DNA of 15,371 nt from an uncultured Collinsella sp. (GCA_900757235.1 CAAENB010000041.1:1-15371); one strand, 5' to 3'. Counted from the first letter of the stretch, positions 1 through 7,858 are shown. A program made the numbers and translations. The notes: generated by a model from the sequence alone, not told the origin.

Positions 1-1103
1 ACGGCGCACTCGGGCTCCAAGAAGGCATGCTCGGTAAAGGGCGTGGTAAAGCGCTGCGTCACGGTGAACGCGCTCTCTGCCAGCGCCTTGGCGGCGTCGC
101 CGCGCGTCACGTGACGGCTCTGGCACACGTTGTCCTTGAGCTCCACCGTGTTGCCAAAGGCAAAGAAACTGTCGTGCAGGCGCGGGGCGTCGGCAGCCCT
201 GGCCTCGACAATGTTACGCACGGGCTCCAGCGGCTCGTAATCGATCTTTACGAGCTTCTTGGCCTTCTCGAGCGTCGCCTCGTCCTCGGCAACCACCAGC
301 ACAATGGCATCGCCCACGCAGCGGGTGATATCGCCCTGGGCGATCATGACGTCCCAATCCTGGATAAGGTGGCCGACCTGGTTGACCGGCACATCCTCGG
401 CGCGCAGGATGCCCACCACACCGGGCAGGACCTCGGCCTTGGAGGTGTCGATGGAAAGCACACGGGCGCGCGGATACTTGGAGCGCACGGCGCTGGCATA
501 GGTCAGGCCCGGCTGATCGAGCTCGTCGATGTCATCGGGGTACTTGCCCTCGCCGAGCACCTTCTTGCGCACGTCGATACGGAAGGCGCGCTTGCCCACG
601 CCGTAGTCGTCGCCGCGCTCCAGGTCCTCGTCGATCTGCTTTTCGCCGCGGAGCACCGCAGCGGCCAGCGAAATGCCCTCAATAATCTTCTTGTAGCCTG
701 TGCAGCGGCAGACGTTGCCGCGGATGGCGTACTTGATCTGCTCCTCGGTGGGCTCGGGGTCCTCGGCGATCAGCGCCGCGCCTGCCATGACCATACCGGG
801 GATGCAAAAACCGCACTGCACGGCGCCCACGGCGCCAAAGGCGTACACAAAGGCCTCGCGCACGTCCTCGGGCAGGCCCTCGACAGTCACGATGTTGCGG
901 CCGGCGGCAAGGGCGGTGGTCAGCACGCAGGCCTTGACGGCCGCACCGTCCACATGAATGGTGCAGGTGCCGCAAGCACCCTCGGAGCAGCCGTCCTTGG
1001 CGGAATGGATGTGCAGGTCGTCGCGCAGGTAGCGCAGCAGCGGTTTGTTTTGGGTCGTCGTGTGCTCGACGCCGTTAACGGTAAAAGTGAATTCCTGTGC
1101 CAT
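1..1103 (-). CDS. Xanthine dehydrogenase-type molybdenum hydroxylase, fused [2Fe-2S]/Mo subunit (partial, 3' end beyond left edge)
   Basis: Reading from ATG at 1103 toward the left edge gives 367 codons with no stop, so the C-terminal part lies outside the window. Residues 1-80 form a plant-ferredoxin-like [2Fe-2S] domain with C39, C44, C47 and C59 (GCSEGACGTC). Residues 81-160 form the second [2Fe-2S] domain with C97/C100 (QCGFC) and C132/C134 (NVCRCTGY). From about residue 175 the molybdenum 'a/b hammerhead' region begins, and HAFLEPECA follows near residue 360. No FAD domain lies between the Fe-S and Mo parts. This is the architecture of E. coli XdhD and of the 'selenium-dependent' xanthine dehydrogenases encoded beside ygfK and ssnA. 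The expected reaction is hydroxylation of purines such as hypoxanthine or xanthine, or its reverse. AGAAGGGA sits before the ATG, and the upstream ferredoxin gene ends 12 nt away. Purine specificity and selenium dependence are inferred from family and context. Confidence 0.9.
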   Translation of the reverse strand, partial: MAQEFTFTVNGVEHTTTQNKPLLRYLRDDLHIHSAKDGCSEGACGTCTIHVDGAAVKACVLTTALAAGRNIVTVEGLPEDVREAFVYAFGAVGAVQCGFCIPGMVMAGAALIAEDPEPTEEQIKYAIRGNVCRCTGYKKIIEGISLAAAVLRGEKQIDEDLERGDDYGVGKRAFRIDVRKKVLGEGKYPDDIDELDQPGLTYASAVRSKYPRARVLSIDTSKAEVLPGVVGILRAEDVPVNQVGHLIQDWDVMIAQGDITRCVGDAIVLVVAEDEATLEKAKKLVKIDYEPLEPVRNIVEARAADAPRLHDSFFAFGNTVELKDNVCQSRHVTRGDAAKALAESAFTVTQRFTTPFTEHAFLEPECA

Positions 1104-1115
1104 GGTGATTCCCTT

Positions 1116-1595
1116 CTACACGCCGGCGGCGATGCCGGTGCGGTCGTGGATGGCGCCATGCGGGCAAACGACGGCGCACATGCCGCACGACAGGCAGTCC
1201 GCACCGTCGATGTGGGCACAGTTGTCCTCGATGCGGATAGCGCCGGCAGGGCATTTTTTGGCGCACATGCCGCAACCGATGCAGCTCGTGTCGCAAATCT
1301 TGCGGGCGATGGCGCCCTTATCGGTGTTGTTGCAGCGCACCAGGATGTTCTGGTAGCCGGGAACAAAGGCAATCACGCGCTGCGGGCACGCCATGCCGCA
1401 CAGGCCACAGCCCGTGCACTTGGAGCGGTCCACGCGGGCGATGCCATCAATCAGTGCAATGGCGCCGTGGGGACAGGCCGTGACACAGGCGCCACAGCCA
1501 ATGCAGCCTTCGCTGCAGCGGGCGTCGCCGCCTGCGGAGGCGCAACCGCTTCCGCAGGCAACGTAGGCCACGTTATGTTGAATGGATTTGGCCAT
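1116..1595 (-). CDS. RnfB-like polyferredoxin (multiple 4Fe-4S clusters)
   Basis: This 159-residue soluble protein is very cysteine-rich. C31/C34/C37/C41 and C60/C63/C66/C70 form two 4Fe-4S motifs. C105/C108/C111/C115 and C134/C137/C140/C144 form two more. Between the pairs, CNNTDKGAIARKIC (88-101) followed by CIGCGMC closely resembles the C-terminal ferredoxin region of RnfB electron-transport subunits. The RnfB N-terminal membrane helix is absent; residues 1-27 instead carry C14, C18 and C27. It probably shuttles electrons between the flavin-less hydroxylase downstream and YgfK upstream, which start or end 12 and 11 nt away. The ATG at 1595 has only a weak AGGCGAG ribosome site, consistent with translational coupling to ygfK. 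Fe-S function is clear; the partners are inferred from the operon. Confidence 0.88.
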   Translation of the reverse strand: MAKSIQHNVAYVACGSGCASAGGDARCSEGCIGCGACVTACPHGAIALIDGIARVDRSKCTGCGLCGMACPQRVIAFVPGYQNILVRCNNTDKGAIARKICDTSCIGCGMCAKKCPAGAIRIEDNCAHIDGADCLSCGMCAVVCPHGAIHDRTGIAAGV

Positions 1596-1606
1596 AAGAG
1601 ACTCGC

Positions 1607-4606
1607 CTATTTCTTAAGGAGATACGGATAGCTGTCGCGCACGGCCTTGATGGTCAGGCGGACGGCCTCGGGCAGACCGGTGTTGACGGCATCGACCGAG
1701 ACGGTGCGGACCGTGCCGGCGACGCGGACCTTAAAGTGGTCCTCGTCCACGGCCAGGAAGCCCTCGTTCTCGGAGTTCTCCATGTCCTGATCGCTCCAGA
1801 ACAGGGTGAGCTTGTCCTTGTAGGGACGACCCTCCTGGTAGGGGCAGAACACGGCGCAGTTGCCGCACTCGTTGCACATGCCGTCGATGTGGACGACCTG
1901 ATGCTTGGCCAGGCCCGGCACCTTAATTGCCACGTTGGCGCGGTTGGGGCACACATCGCAGCAGACCTCGCACACCGAGCCGCAGCCCAGGCAGCGGGTC
2001 TTGGTGCAGTTGCGCTTGTCGCGGCACAGCGATCCCTTGCGCTCGTAGCAGGTGTCCTCGCGGCCGGCCTGCTCGTTGCAGTCGGCGTACTTGTTAAAGT
2101 CCACGCCGGCAATGGCACGGGCGACCTCGGCGGCGTCGGCGATAGCCTCGACCACGGTAGCGGGACCGCGGCGGCAGTCACCGGCAGCCCAGACGCCCTC
2201 GACGCCGGTGGAGGTGGCGGCAAGGCGGCCGCGACGGTCGTGCTCGACGCCCGCGGCGTCGTACAGGCTGGCATCGATGCCCTCGCCCACGGCGCAGATC
2301 ACCGTGGTGGCGGAAAGCTCGACGGTCTCGCCCGTGGCGACGGGGCTGCGACGGCCGCTTGCATCCGGCTCGCCAAGTTCCATGACGTCGCAGGTCAGCA
2401 CGGAGCCGTTGAGCGCCTTGGGCGCCAGCAGCTCGCAGAACTCAACGCCGTCGGCAAGAGCAAGATCGAGCTCTTCCTCGTCGGCGGGCATCTGCTTCTT
2501 GGTGCGGCGATACACCAGGCGCACGTTCTTCACGCCAGCAAGGCGCTTGGCCACGCGGGCCGCGTCCATGGCGGTGTTGCCGGCGCCGATGACCACGACG
2601 TCCTCGCCCAGCTCGAGCTTCTCGCCCTTCTTGGCGGCCTCGAGGAACTCCAGCACGTCGAGCTCGGCACCCTCGCCCAGGCCCGCAGAGCCGGGCATCC
2701 AGGCACCAGTGGCCACGACTACGTCGGTAAAGCCCTGGGCCTTGAGCTCGTCAATGGACTCCACGCGGGCGTTGAGCTGCACCTTGGCGCCAAAGGCCAG
2801 ACAGAGCTCGGCATCGTGGGAGATATCGTCGCTCGCGATACGGAACTCGGGGATCACGTGACGGACCACGCCGCCGAGAGAGTCGCGGGCCTCGAAGATA
2901 GTGACGGGCACGCCGGCGCGCGTCAGGAAGAACGCCGTCGCCAGACCGGCCGGGCCGCCGCCGATAACGGCAACGTTGCGCTCGGCGTCGTTGGCAATGG
3001 CCTGGGCGCGCAGCTTGGGCAGCACGGCGGTCATGGCCTCGCGGGCGGCCTTGAGCTTGCTGGCGCGAATCTGGGCACCCTCGGGCTCGTAGAATGCACG
3101 CTCACAGGCACGGCCGCAGGGATGCGGGCAGATGGTACCGGTAATGAACGGCAGGGCGTTGCGCTCGATGATGATGTTGAGCGCGTCCTCGTAGCGGCCC
3201 TCGTCAACAGCCGCCAGATAGGCAGGGATATCCTGCTGGATGGGGCAGCTCGTACGGCACGGCGTGGTAAAGCAGTCGGAAAGCGGGCTCTTGCCAGCGA
3301 CCTTGCGGTCGGGCAGCGGACGCAGCGGCTTCTTGTAGAGCGGGTTGGTGAGTGAGTCGGTCTGGATCGCGGTCACGGCCTCGAGAGAGACGCCCGCGAA
3401 CGGCTTGCCGTCCAGATCGGTAAACTCGCCGGCCATCTGGCTAAAGCGCTCGTAGCCACCGGGCTTGAGCACGTCGGTCGCCAGGGTGACGGGCCAAATG
3501 CCGGCGTCATACAGGGCACGGATGTTGTAGACCGTGGCACCGCCGGAGTAGCTGATGCGCAGCTTGCCATCGAACTGCTCGGTAATGCGGCGGGCAGCCT
3601 CGATGGTCAGCGAGAACAGCGAACGGCCGGACATGTACATCTCGGTGGAAGGCAGCTCGTTCCTCGTCACGTCGACGGGGAACGTGTTGGTCAGCTTGAC
3701 GCCAAACTCCAGACCGCGCTCGGCGCACAGGGCAATCAGGCGCTCGAACATGGGCACGGCATCGGCCCACTGCAGATCCTCGCGGAAGTGCGTGTCATCA
3801 AAGACGATGTAGTCAAAGCCCAGCTCGTTGAGGCGCTGGCGGGCAAACTCATAGCCCAACAGCGTGGGGTTACACTTGATGTAGGTGTTAAGGCCCTTCT
3901 CGGTGATGAGGTAGGTCGCGATGCGCTCGATCTCGGCAGGCGGGCAGCCGTGCAGGGTAGACTCGGTGATGGAGTTGGAGACGCGCGCCGGGATGGACTC
4001 GACAAACGCAGCGTCGACATGCTCAAACTTGTCCAGGTTGGCGAGTGCCCATGCGCGGCACTCGTTCCAGACGTCGGAGCCGCTGGCGTCCTTCATGCCC
4101 TCGATGTAGGCGTCGACCTTGGGGCTCTTGATGCCCTCGAGGTCATAGCCCACGGACATGTTGAAGACAAAGCCGTCCGGGCTACCCAGGCCGTACTCGC
4201 GAGCGATCAGGTGGCAGGCGAACCATGCCTTCACGTACTCGGCAAAGGCCTGCGGAACCTCGAGTTCGGTCGACCACTCGCAGTTGTAGCACTCATCCTG
4301 CGCCACAATGCAGGGTTTGTTCACACACTTGGAGAGCTCCTCGCCGTCCATAACCTGGACGGTCTTGAGCTCAAAGAAGCGGGAACCAGCAACATAGGAT
4401 GCCACGATGTTCTGGGCAAGCTGCGTATTGGGGCCGGCGGCCGGGCCAAACGGGGTCTCGATGCGCTCATCAAAAATGGGAAGCGCACCCTCCTGGTTGG
4501 TCGTGACCATCTTGCGCACGCCAAAGATGGCGTCCTGGGTCTTGTGCTCCTCGATGATCCAGTTCATCAGCTGCGAAAACGGGATCGGCCTCATGATGTC
4601 GCTCAT
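1607..4606 (-). CDS. ygfK: YgfK-type flavin/Fe-S oxidoreductase ('putative selenate reductase subunit YgfK')
   Basis: The protein has 999 residues, close to E. coli YgfK (1032). Residues ~1-430 form a dihydroorotate-dehydrogenase-like TIM barrel (HGCPPAEIE, KCNPTLLG). Residues ~438-500 hold a glutamate-synthase-small-subunit-type Cys region (TTPCRTSCPIQ, GTICPHPCGRACE). An FAD-binding Rossmann motif lies near 545-556 (VAVIGGGPAG) and an NAD(P)H motif near 667-680 (VVVIGAGNTAMD). The C-terminus carries Cys-rich 4Fe-4S motifs at ~862-890 and ~903-920. It is expected to pass electrons between NAD(P)H and the Fe-S partners of the purine hydroxylase. Early annotation linked it to selenate reduction, but it is now regarded as part of anaerobic purine breakdown. 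The start at 4606 (MSDIMRPIPF) has GAGAGGAG upstream. An in-frame ATG at 4729 would add a 41-residue arginine-rich stretch translated from structured intergenic DNA, and was rejected. Confidence 0.93.
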   Translation of the reverse strand: MSDIMRPIPFSQLMNWIIEEHKTQDAIFGVRKMVTTNQEGALPIFDERIETPFGPAAGPNTQLAQNIVASYVAGSRFFELKTVQVMDGEELSKCVNKPCIVAQDECYNCEWSTELEVPQAFAEYVKAWFACHLIAREYGLGSPDGFVFNMSVGYDLEGIKSPKVDAYIEGMKDASGSDVWNECRAWALANLDKFEHVDAAFVESIPARVSNSITESTLHGCPPAEIERIATYLITEKGLNTYIKCNPTLLGYEFARQRLNELGFDYIVFDDTHFREDLQWADAVPMFERLIALCAERGLEFGVKLTNTFPVDVTRNELPSTEMYMSGRSLFSLTIEAARRITEQFDGKLRISYSGGATVYNIRALYDAGIWPVTLATDVLKPGGYERFSQMAGEFTDLDGKPFAGVSLEAVTAIQTDSLTNPLYKKPLRPLPDRKVAGKSPLSDCFTTPCRTSCPIQQDIPAYLAAVDEGRYEDALNIIIERNALPFITGTICPHPCGRACERAFYEPEGAQIRASKLKAAREAMTAVLPKLRAQAIANDAERNVAVIGGGPAGLATAFFLTRAGVPVTIFEARDSLGGVVRHVIPEFRIASDDISHDAELCLAFGAKVQLNARVESIDELKAQGFTDVVVATGAWMPGSAGLGEGAELDVLEFLEAAKKGEKLELGEDVVVIGAGNTAMDAARVAKRLAGVKNVRLVYRRTKKQMPADEEELDLALADGVEFCELLAPKALNGSVLTCDVMELGEPDASGRRSPVATGETVELSATTVICAVGEGIDASLYDAAGVEHDRRGRLAATSTGVEGVWAAGDCRRGPATVVEAIADAAEVARAIAGVDFNKYADCNEQAGREDTCYERKGSLCRDKRNCTKTRCLGCGSVCEVCCDVCPNRANVAIKVPGLAKHQVVHIDGMCNECGNCAVFCPYQEGRPYKDKLTLFWSDQDMENSENEGFLAVDEDHFKVRVAGTVRTVSVDAVNTGLPEAVRLTIKAVRDSYPYLLKK

Positions 4607-4664
4607 AGTGAGCTCCTCTCTGTAACGCCCGGCGAGACCGCGCGGCGGGCGCAAATACGGTGTA

Positions 4665-4738
4665 GCGCTAGCACAGCGCCGGCGACCCCGCGGAGGTCGC
4701 CTATGCGCGCGTCGTATGCGGCGAAACATCCGACGCGC
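4665..4738 (-). other. Intercistronic hairpin cluster between ssnA and ygfK
   Basis: The 149-nt gap 4607-4755 holds three successive inverted repeats. The first pairs GCGCT (4665-4669) with AGCGC (4675-4679). The second pairs GGCGACC (4681-4687) with GGTCGCC (4695-4701), loop 7 nt. The third pairs GCGCGTCG (4707-4714) with CGACGCGC (4731-4738), loop 16 nt. None is followed by a U-tract on the minus strand, so these are not simple intrinsic terminators. They could stabilise or process the operon mRNA, or act as an attenuator ahead of ygfK. The structure is seen; the role is unknown. Confidence 0.4.
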
Positions 4739-4755
4739 ACGAATCTACTTGTGAA

Positions 4756-6111
4756 TTAGTAGGTGCGACCGTTGAGCGTGCTCCAGAGCTTCTTGGACTC
4801 AGCCATGGTCCACGCGTTGATCTTGTCCTCATCGATGCCAACGAACTCGCGATCCTTGTACAGGACGCGGCCGTTGATGATGGTGGTGCGGCAGTTTTTG
4901 CCCATCATGCCAAAGAGCATGTGGCCGTCGATATTCTCCTCGCTCAGCGGCGTAAAGGGCTTGTAGTCCATAACGATGACGTCGGCGGCAGCGCCGGCCT
5001 CGAGCACACCGAGCTTGCGATCGAAGTACTTGCTCGCCATCTTGGCGTTGTTCTCGAACAGCATGGTCATGGCCTCGCACCAGCCCACGTTGGGCATGGC
5101 GGCGTTGTGGCGCTGAATGATCAGGAAGACCTTAAGGCTCTCGAGCATATCGTGGGTGTAGGCGTCGGTGCCCATGCACACGGGGATGCCGCGGCGGAAG
5201 AACTCGAGCACGGGGGCACAGCCCACGGCGTTGCCCATATTGGATTCGGGGTTGTTGACGAGCCAGGTACCGGACTCCTTGACGATATCCATCTCGGCAG
5301 GCGTCACGTGGATGCAGTGGCCCAGCATGGTATCGGGACCCAGCAGGTTGTGCTGCAGCAGGCGCTCGACGGGGCTGATGCCGCCGCGGTTGAGACGGGA
5401 GTCCCACACGTCATTCATGCCCTCGCACACATGGATGTGGAAGCCGGTCAGGCCGTTGTTGGCCTCGGCCATCTTGTCCATGGTCTCGTCCGAAAGCGTG
5501 AAGGTGGCATGCCCGCCAAACATGGCGGCGATCATGTGGTTGTCGTTATCGCGACGCTCCTTGGCGGCCCACTGGGCAAACCCGGCGTTCTCGGCAATGG
5601 CCTGGTCGCACTTTTCCTGGCCGCGGCGGTCGGAGACCTCGTAGCACAGGCACGAACGCATGCCCAACTCCTGAGCGGCGTCCTTAATGGTAAAGAGGCT
5701 CCCCGGAATCTCGCAGAAGCTCGCGTGGTGATCGAAGATCGTGGTGACGCCATCGCGGATGGAGTCAAGAATCGTGGCATAGGCGCTGGCCTTGGTGCCG
5801 TCGAGCGTCAGGTTGTCGTCGATCTTCCACCACTGCTGCTCAAGATTCTCCAGGAAGTTGGTGGGGTTGCAGCCCTTAATGGCAAGGCCGCGGGCCAGAC
5901 CCGAGTAGATGTGGGTGTGGCAGTTGATGAGTCCGGGCATGATGAGGTTGCCCTGGGCGTCGACGTACTCGGCATCCGGGTACTTGACCTTGAGCTCGCA
6001 CTCGGGGCCCACTTCGACGATCGTATCTCCGTCAATGGCGACCGCACCGTTTGGAATGAACGGGGTCTGAGCGTTGCGGGTAAAAACGGAACCGTTAGCG
6101 ACCAGAAGCAT
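4756..6111 (-). CDS. ssnA: SsnA-type amidohydrolase (putative aminohydrolase of purine degradation)
   Basis: This is a 451-residue amidohydrolase-superfamily enzyme, close to the 442 residues of E. coli SsnA. The metal-binding HxH is at H65/H67 (INCHTHIYSGLARG). Further family histidines are in GFHIHVCEG (~225) and GHCIHVT (~262), and the catalytic aspartate is in GTDAYTHDM (~314). NNPESNMGNAVG is typical of the guanine-deaminase/chlorohydrolase branch. The natural substrate is not established here; a deamination or ring-opening step on a purine or purine intermediate is likely, because it lies between a purine permease and ygfK. An ATG at 6129 would add six residues but has no ribosome site. 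The ATG at 6111 has GAAGGGAG six bases upstream and gives the expected SsnA N-terminus (MLLVANGSV), so it was chosen. Confidence 0.92.
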   Translation of the reverse strand: MLLVANGSVFTRNAQTPFIPNGAVAIDGDTIVEVGPECELKVKYPDAEYVDAQGNLIMPGLINCHTHIYSGLARGLAIKGCNPTNFLENLEQQWWKIDDNLTLDGTKASAYATILDSIRDGVTTIFDHHASFCEIPGSLFTIKDAAQELGMRSCLCYEVSDRRGQEKCDQAIAENAGFAQWAAKERRDNDNHMIAAMFGGHATFTLSDETMDKMAEANNGLTGFHIHVCEGMNDVWDSRLNRGGISPVERLLQHNLLGPDTMLGHCIHVTPAEMDIVKESGTWLVNNPESNMGNAVGCAPVLEFFRRGIPVCMGTDAYTHDMLESLKVFLIIQRHNAAMPNVGWCEAMTMLFENNAKMASKYFDRKLGVLEAGAAADVIVMDYKPFTPLSEENIDGHMLFGMMGKNCRTTIINGRVLYKDREFVGIDEDKINAWTMAESKKLWSTLNGRTY

Positions 6112-6210
6112 GAATGCTCCCTTCAACATCAGGGGCGGGGTTTGACACCTCTGACATGGCGGAGTGCGAAGCGCCGGCCTACACCGGAAACGGGCCCTCT
6201 CCCGTCAACG

Positions 6211-6290
6211 CTTCACCAAAGGGACGAACCCTTTGAAGTGCGGCTTGGCGCCGCATGACGTCGGCGGACGAGGCGATGCGTCCGCCGACG
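6211..6290 (-). other. Three back-to-back hairpins between permease and ssnA
   Basis: Just past the permease stop, on the minus strand, come three stem-loops. The first is a perfect 12-bp stem, 6259-6270 (CGTCGGCGGACG) with 6279-6290, loop 8 nt. The second pairs TGCGGC (6239-6244) with GCCGCA (6250-6255). The third pairs CAAAGGG (6217-6223) with CCCTTTG (6229-6235), flanked by partly pairing CTT/AAG at 6211-6213 and 6236-6238. No U-tract follows any of them. They probably protect the 3' end of the permease message or set the ratio of permease to catabolic enzymes. I do not recognise a known riboswitch class. The rest of 6112-6306 shows nothing beyond the ssnA ribosome site. Confidence 0.45.
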
Positions 6291-6306
6291 AATAGCACCG
6301 AATTGG

Positions 6307-7701
6307 TTACTTCTTGCTCTCGGGCAAGACCAGATCAACGGCAGCGTCCTTGGCAGCATCGATGTGCTGAGCCACGACCGGCGTCTGCGGAAGGATCAGG
6401 TTAAGGACAATGGCCATGATGGCGGTGGGGGTTACGGCATTGGAGCCGATGACGGTGGACACCCAGGCGGGCATACCCTCGCCGGCAAGGCAACCGCTGG
6501 CCATCCAGATACCCAGGCCAAAGACGACGGAGGTACCGACGATGGTGGTAGTGCGCTGCGTGAGGCCCTCGCGGGTGAACATGCGCACGCCGTTCATGGT
6601 GATGGTGCCAAAGACGCCGACGGTCGCGCCGCCGATGACGGGCTGCGGGATAGCGGAAAGGACGGCAGAGAGCTGCGGGAACAGGCCGGCGATGGCAAAG
6701 ACGGCCGCGATGATCACAAAGACCCACTTGTTGACGACCTTGTTGGAGCAGATGATGCCCACGTTCTGGCCAAGGGCGCTGGTGGGAAGACCGCCCAGCA
6801 GGCCGCCGACCATAGAGGTGAGGCCCTGGGACACGATAGCGCCGGAGAGCTCGCGCTCGGTGGGCATACGGTCGATGGAGCCCAGGCAGGCGGCGGAGAC
6901 GTCACCGATAACCTGGATGGCAACCATGGGGAACACGACGGCGAGGGTAATGCAGACCTCGGGATCAAACTCGAGCGCGTAGGGCATGAGCTTGGGGAGG
7001 GCAAAGACTTGAGCGGTGGCGACGCTGGAGAAGTCGATCATGCCAAAGGGGATCGAAACGATCATGCCAACGATCATGCCAAAGAACACGGATCCCAGCT
7101 TGAGCGTGCCCTTGCCAAAGTTGGCGAGCGCAAAGACCACGGCGAAGGTGATAAGAGCGACGCACCAGGCCTGCGGAGTGCCCCACAGCGGCGTGCCCAT
7201 ACCGCCGGCCATATACTTGACGGCCGTGGGATAGAGTGAGACGCCAATGGAGAAGATGACCGTACCGGTCACGACGGGCGGGAACAGCCACTTAATCTTG
7301 CTGTAGGCCAGACCAAAGAGGACCGCGACGGCGCCGCCGACGATCTCGCCGCCCAGCAGAGCACCAAAGCTAAAGCCCGAGGCACCCATGGCCTGCAGGG
7401 CCGGCAGGAACGCGAACGAAACGCCCATGACGATGGGCAGGCCGCCGCCGATGCGACGGAAGGGAGCGAAGGCCTGAAGGGCCGTATCGATCGCCGAAAG
7501 AATGAGCGCAACCTGAATGATGTCGGTGCTCTGCTGGCTATTAAAGCCGTAGACGCCGGCCATGATGACAGCCGGGGTGATGATACCGGCAAACGAAGCC
7601 AGTACGTGCTGAAGGGCACACGGGATCATTTCCTTAACGGGAGGCATGCCTTCACGAGTGAACAGGGCTTCAGTGCCGTTCGTAACCGTCTCCTGGGTCA
7701 T
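6307..7701 (-). CDS. NCS2/NAT-family purine permease (urate/xanthine type)
   Basis: This 464-residue inner-membrane protein has about a dozen hydrophobic segments. The NAT-family QH pair is in the first helix (IPCALQHVLASFAG, near residue 31). Other family landmarks are FPPVVTGTVI (~139-148), the AIQVIGDVSA segment, and the signature LGQNVGIICSNK. These place it with the uracil-xanthine permeases (UacT/XanQ/PbuX group), which take up urate, xanthine or related bases by proton symport. It is the first gene of the catabolic operon, so uptake and breakdown are co-expressed. One oddity is in the signature: Q-N-x-G-x-x-x-x-T-R/K has Asn in place of the usual Thr (S-N-K). The ATG at 7701 is preceded by GGTGG and GAGG. 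Exact substrate cannot be read from sequence. Confidence 0.92.
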   Translation of the reverse strand: MTQETVTNGTEALFTREGMPPVKEMIPCALQHVLASFAGIITPAVIMAGVYGFNSQQSTDIIQVALILSAIDTALQAFAPFRRIGGGLPIVMGVSFAFLPALQAMGASGFSFGALLGGEIVGGAVAVLFGLAYSKIKWLFPPVVTGTVIFSIGVSLYPTAVKYMAGGMGTPLWGTPQAWCVALITFAVVFALANFGKGTLKLGSVFFGMIVGMIVSIPFGMIDFSSVATAQVFALPKLMPYALEFDPEVCITLAVVFPMVAIQVIGDVSAACLGSIDRMPTERELSGAIVSQGLTSMVGGLLGGLPTSALGQNVGIICSNKVVNKWVFVIIAAVFAIAGLFPQLSAVLSAIPQPVIGGATVGVFGTITMNGVRMFTREGLTQRTTTIVGTSVVFGLGIWMASGCLAGEGMPAWVSTVIGSNAVTPTAIMAIVLNLILPQTPVVAQHIDAAKDAAVDLVLPESKK

Positions 7702-7787
7702 TTGACCACCAATCCTCGAAATAGTTGTTTCGCATCTAACGCTCTATTGTGACGCAGTGCGGGGTTGAGGTTGTGCCTTCGTTGCAT

Positions 7788-7816
7788 ATCGTATTAAAGA
7801 TGATTCTCATTCTCAA
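7788..7816 (-). promoter_or_regulatory. Predicted promoter of the permease-led purine operon
   Basis: On the minus strand, -35 TTGAGA (7811-7816) and -10 TACGAT (7788-7793) are separated by exactly 17 nt. They match 5/6 and 4/6 of the sigma-70-type consensus. A start near 7781 would leave a leader of about 80 nt before the permease ATG. This is the best minus-strand match I found in the 7702-8051 gap. Confidence 0.5.
7796..7814 (-). promoter_or_regulatory. Fur-box-like operator overlapping the permease promoter
   Basis: The minus-strand sequence GAGAATGAGAATCATCTTT matches the classical 19-bp Fur box (GATAATGATAATCATTATC) at 14 of 19 positions, with two GAGAAT hexamers in tandem. It covers the spacer and most of the -35 element, where a bound repressor would block RNA polymerase. 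The match is seen by eye only. Other metalloregulators or AT-rich chance are possible. Confidence 0.35.
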
Positions 7817-7829
7817 TAATAATTTTTTG

Positions 7830-7858
7830 TTATCAGACTATTCTTCAGCTGAGATAAT
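7830..7858 (+). promoter_or_regulatory. Possible promoter of the YheO-type regulator gene
   Basis: TTATCA (7830-7835) and GATAAT (7853-7858) are 17 nt apart, and a TG lies just before the -10, which would suit an extended -10. This would give a ~185-nt leader before the GTG at 8052. The stretch to 8051 is AT-rich. It also holds TGGTCAA at 7885-7891 and 7913-7919 (28 nt apart), with an inverted copy at 7702-7708 by the permease start. These could be operator half-sites. Confidence 0.35.

Noticed and set aside
27..1631. Long plus-strand ORF (534 codons) at the left end
   Set aside because: It is antisense to the hydroxylase and ferredoxin genes, whose cysteine motifs are unmistakable. Long antisense frames arise readily from GC-biased third positions.
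1736..3355. 539-codon plus-strand ORF, with similar frames at 3788-4759 and 4921-6258
   Set aside because: These are antisense shadows of ygfK and ssnA with no ribosome site and no recognisable domains; composition is dominated by Ala, Gly, Val, Leu and His.
4607..4729. N-terminal extension of YgfK by 41 residues
   Set aside because: The extra residues are arginine-rich translation of hairpin-forming DNA. The internal ATG at 4606 has a good ribosome site and gives the family N-terminus.
6112..6306. Purine or molybdenum-cofactor riboswitch in the permease-ssnA gap
   Set aside because: The hairpins are simple consecutive stems without the conserved junction sequences I would expect for those classes, and the element follows rather than precedes the permease.
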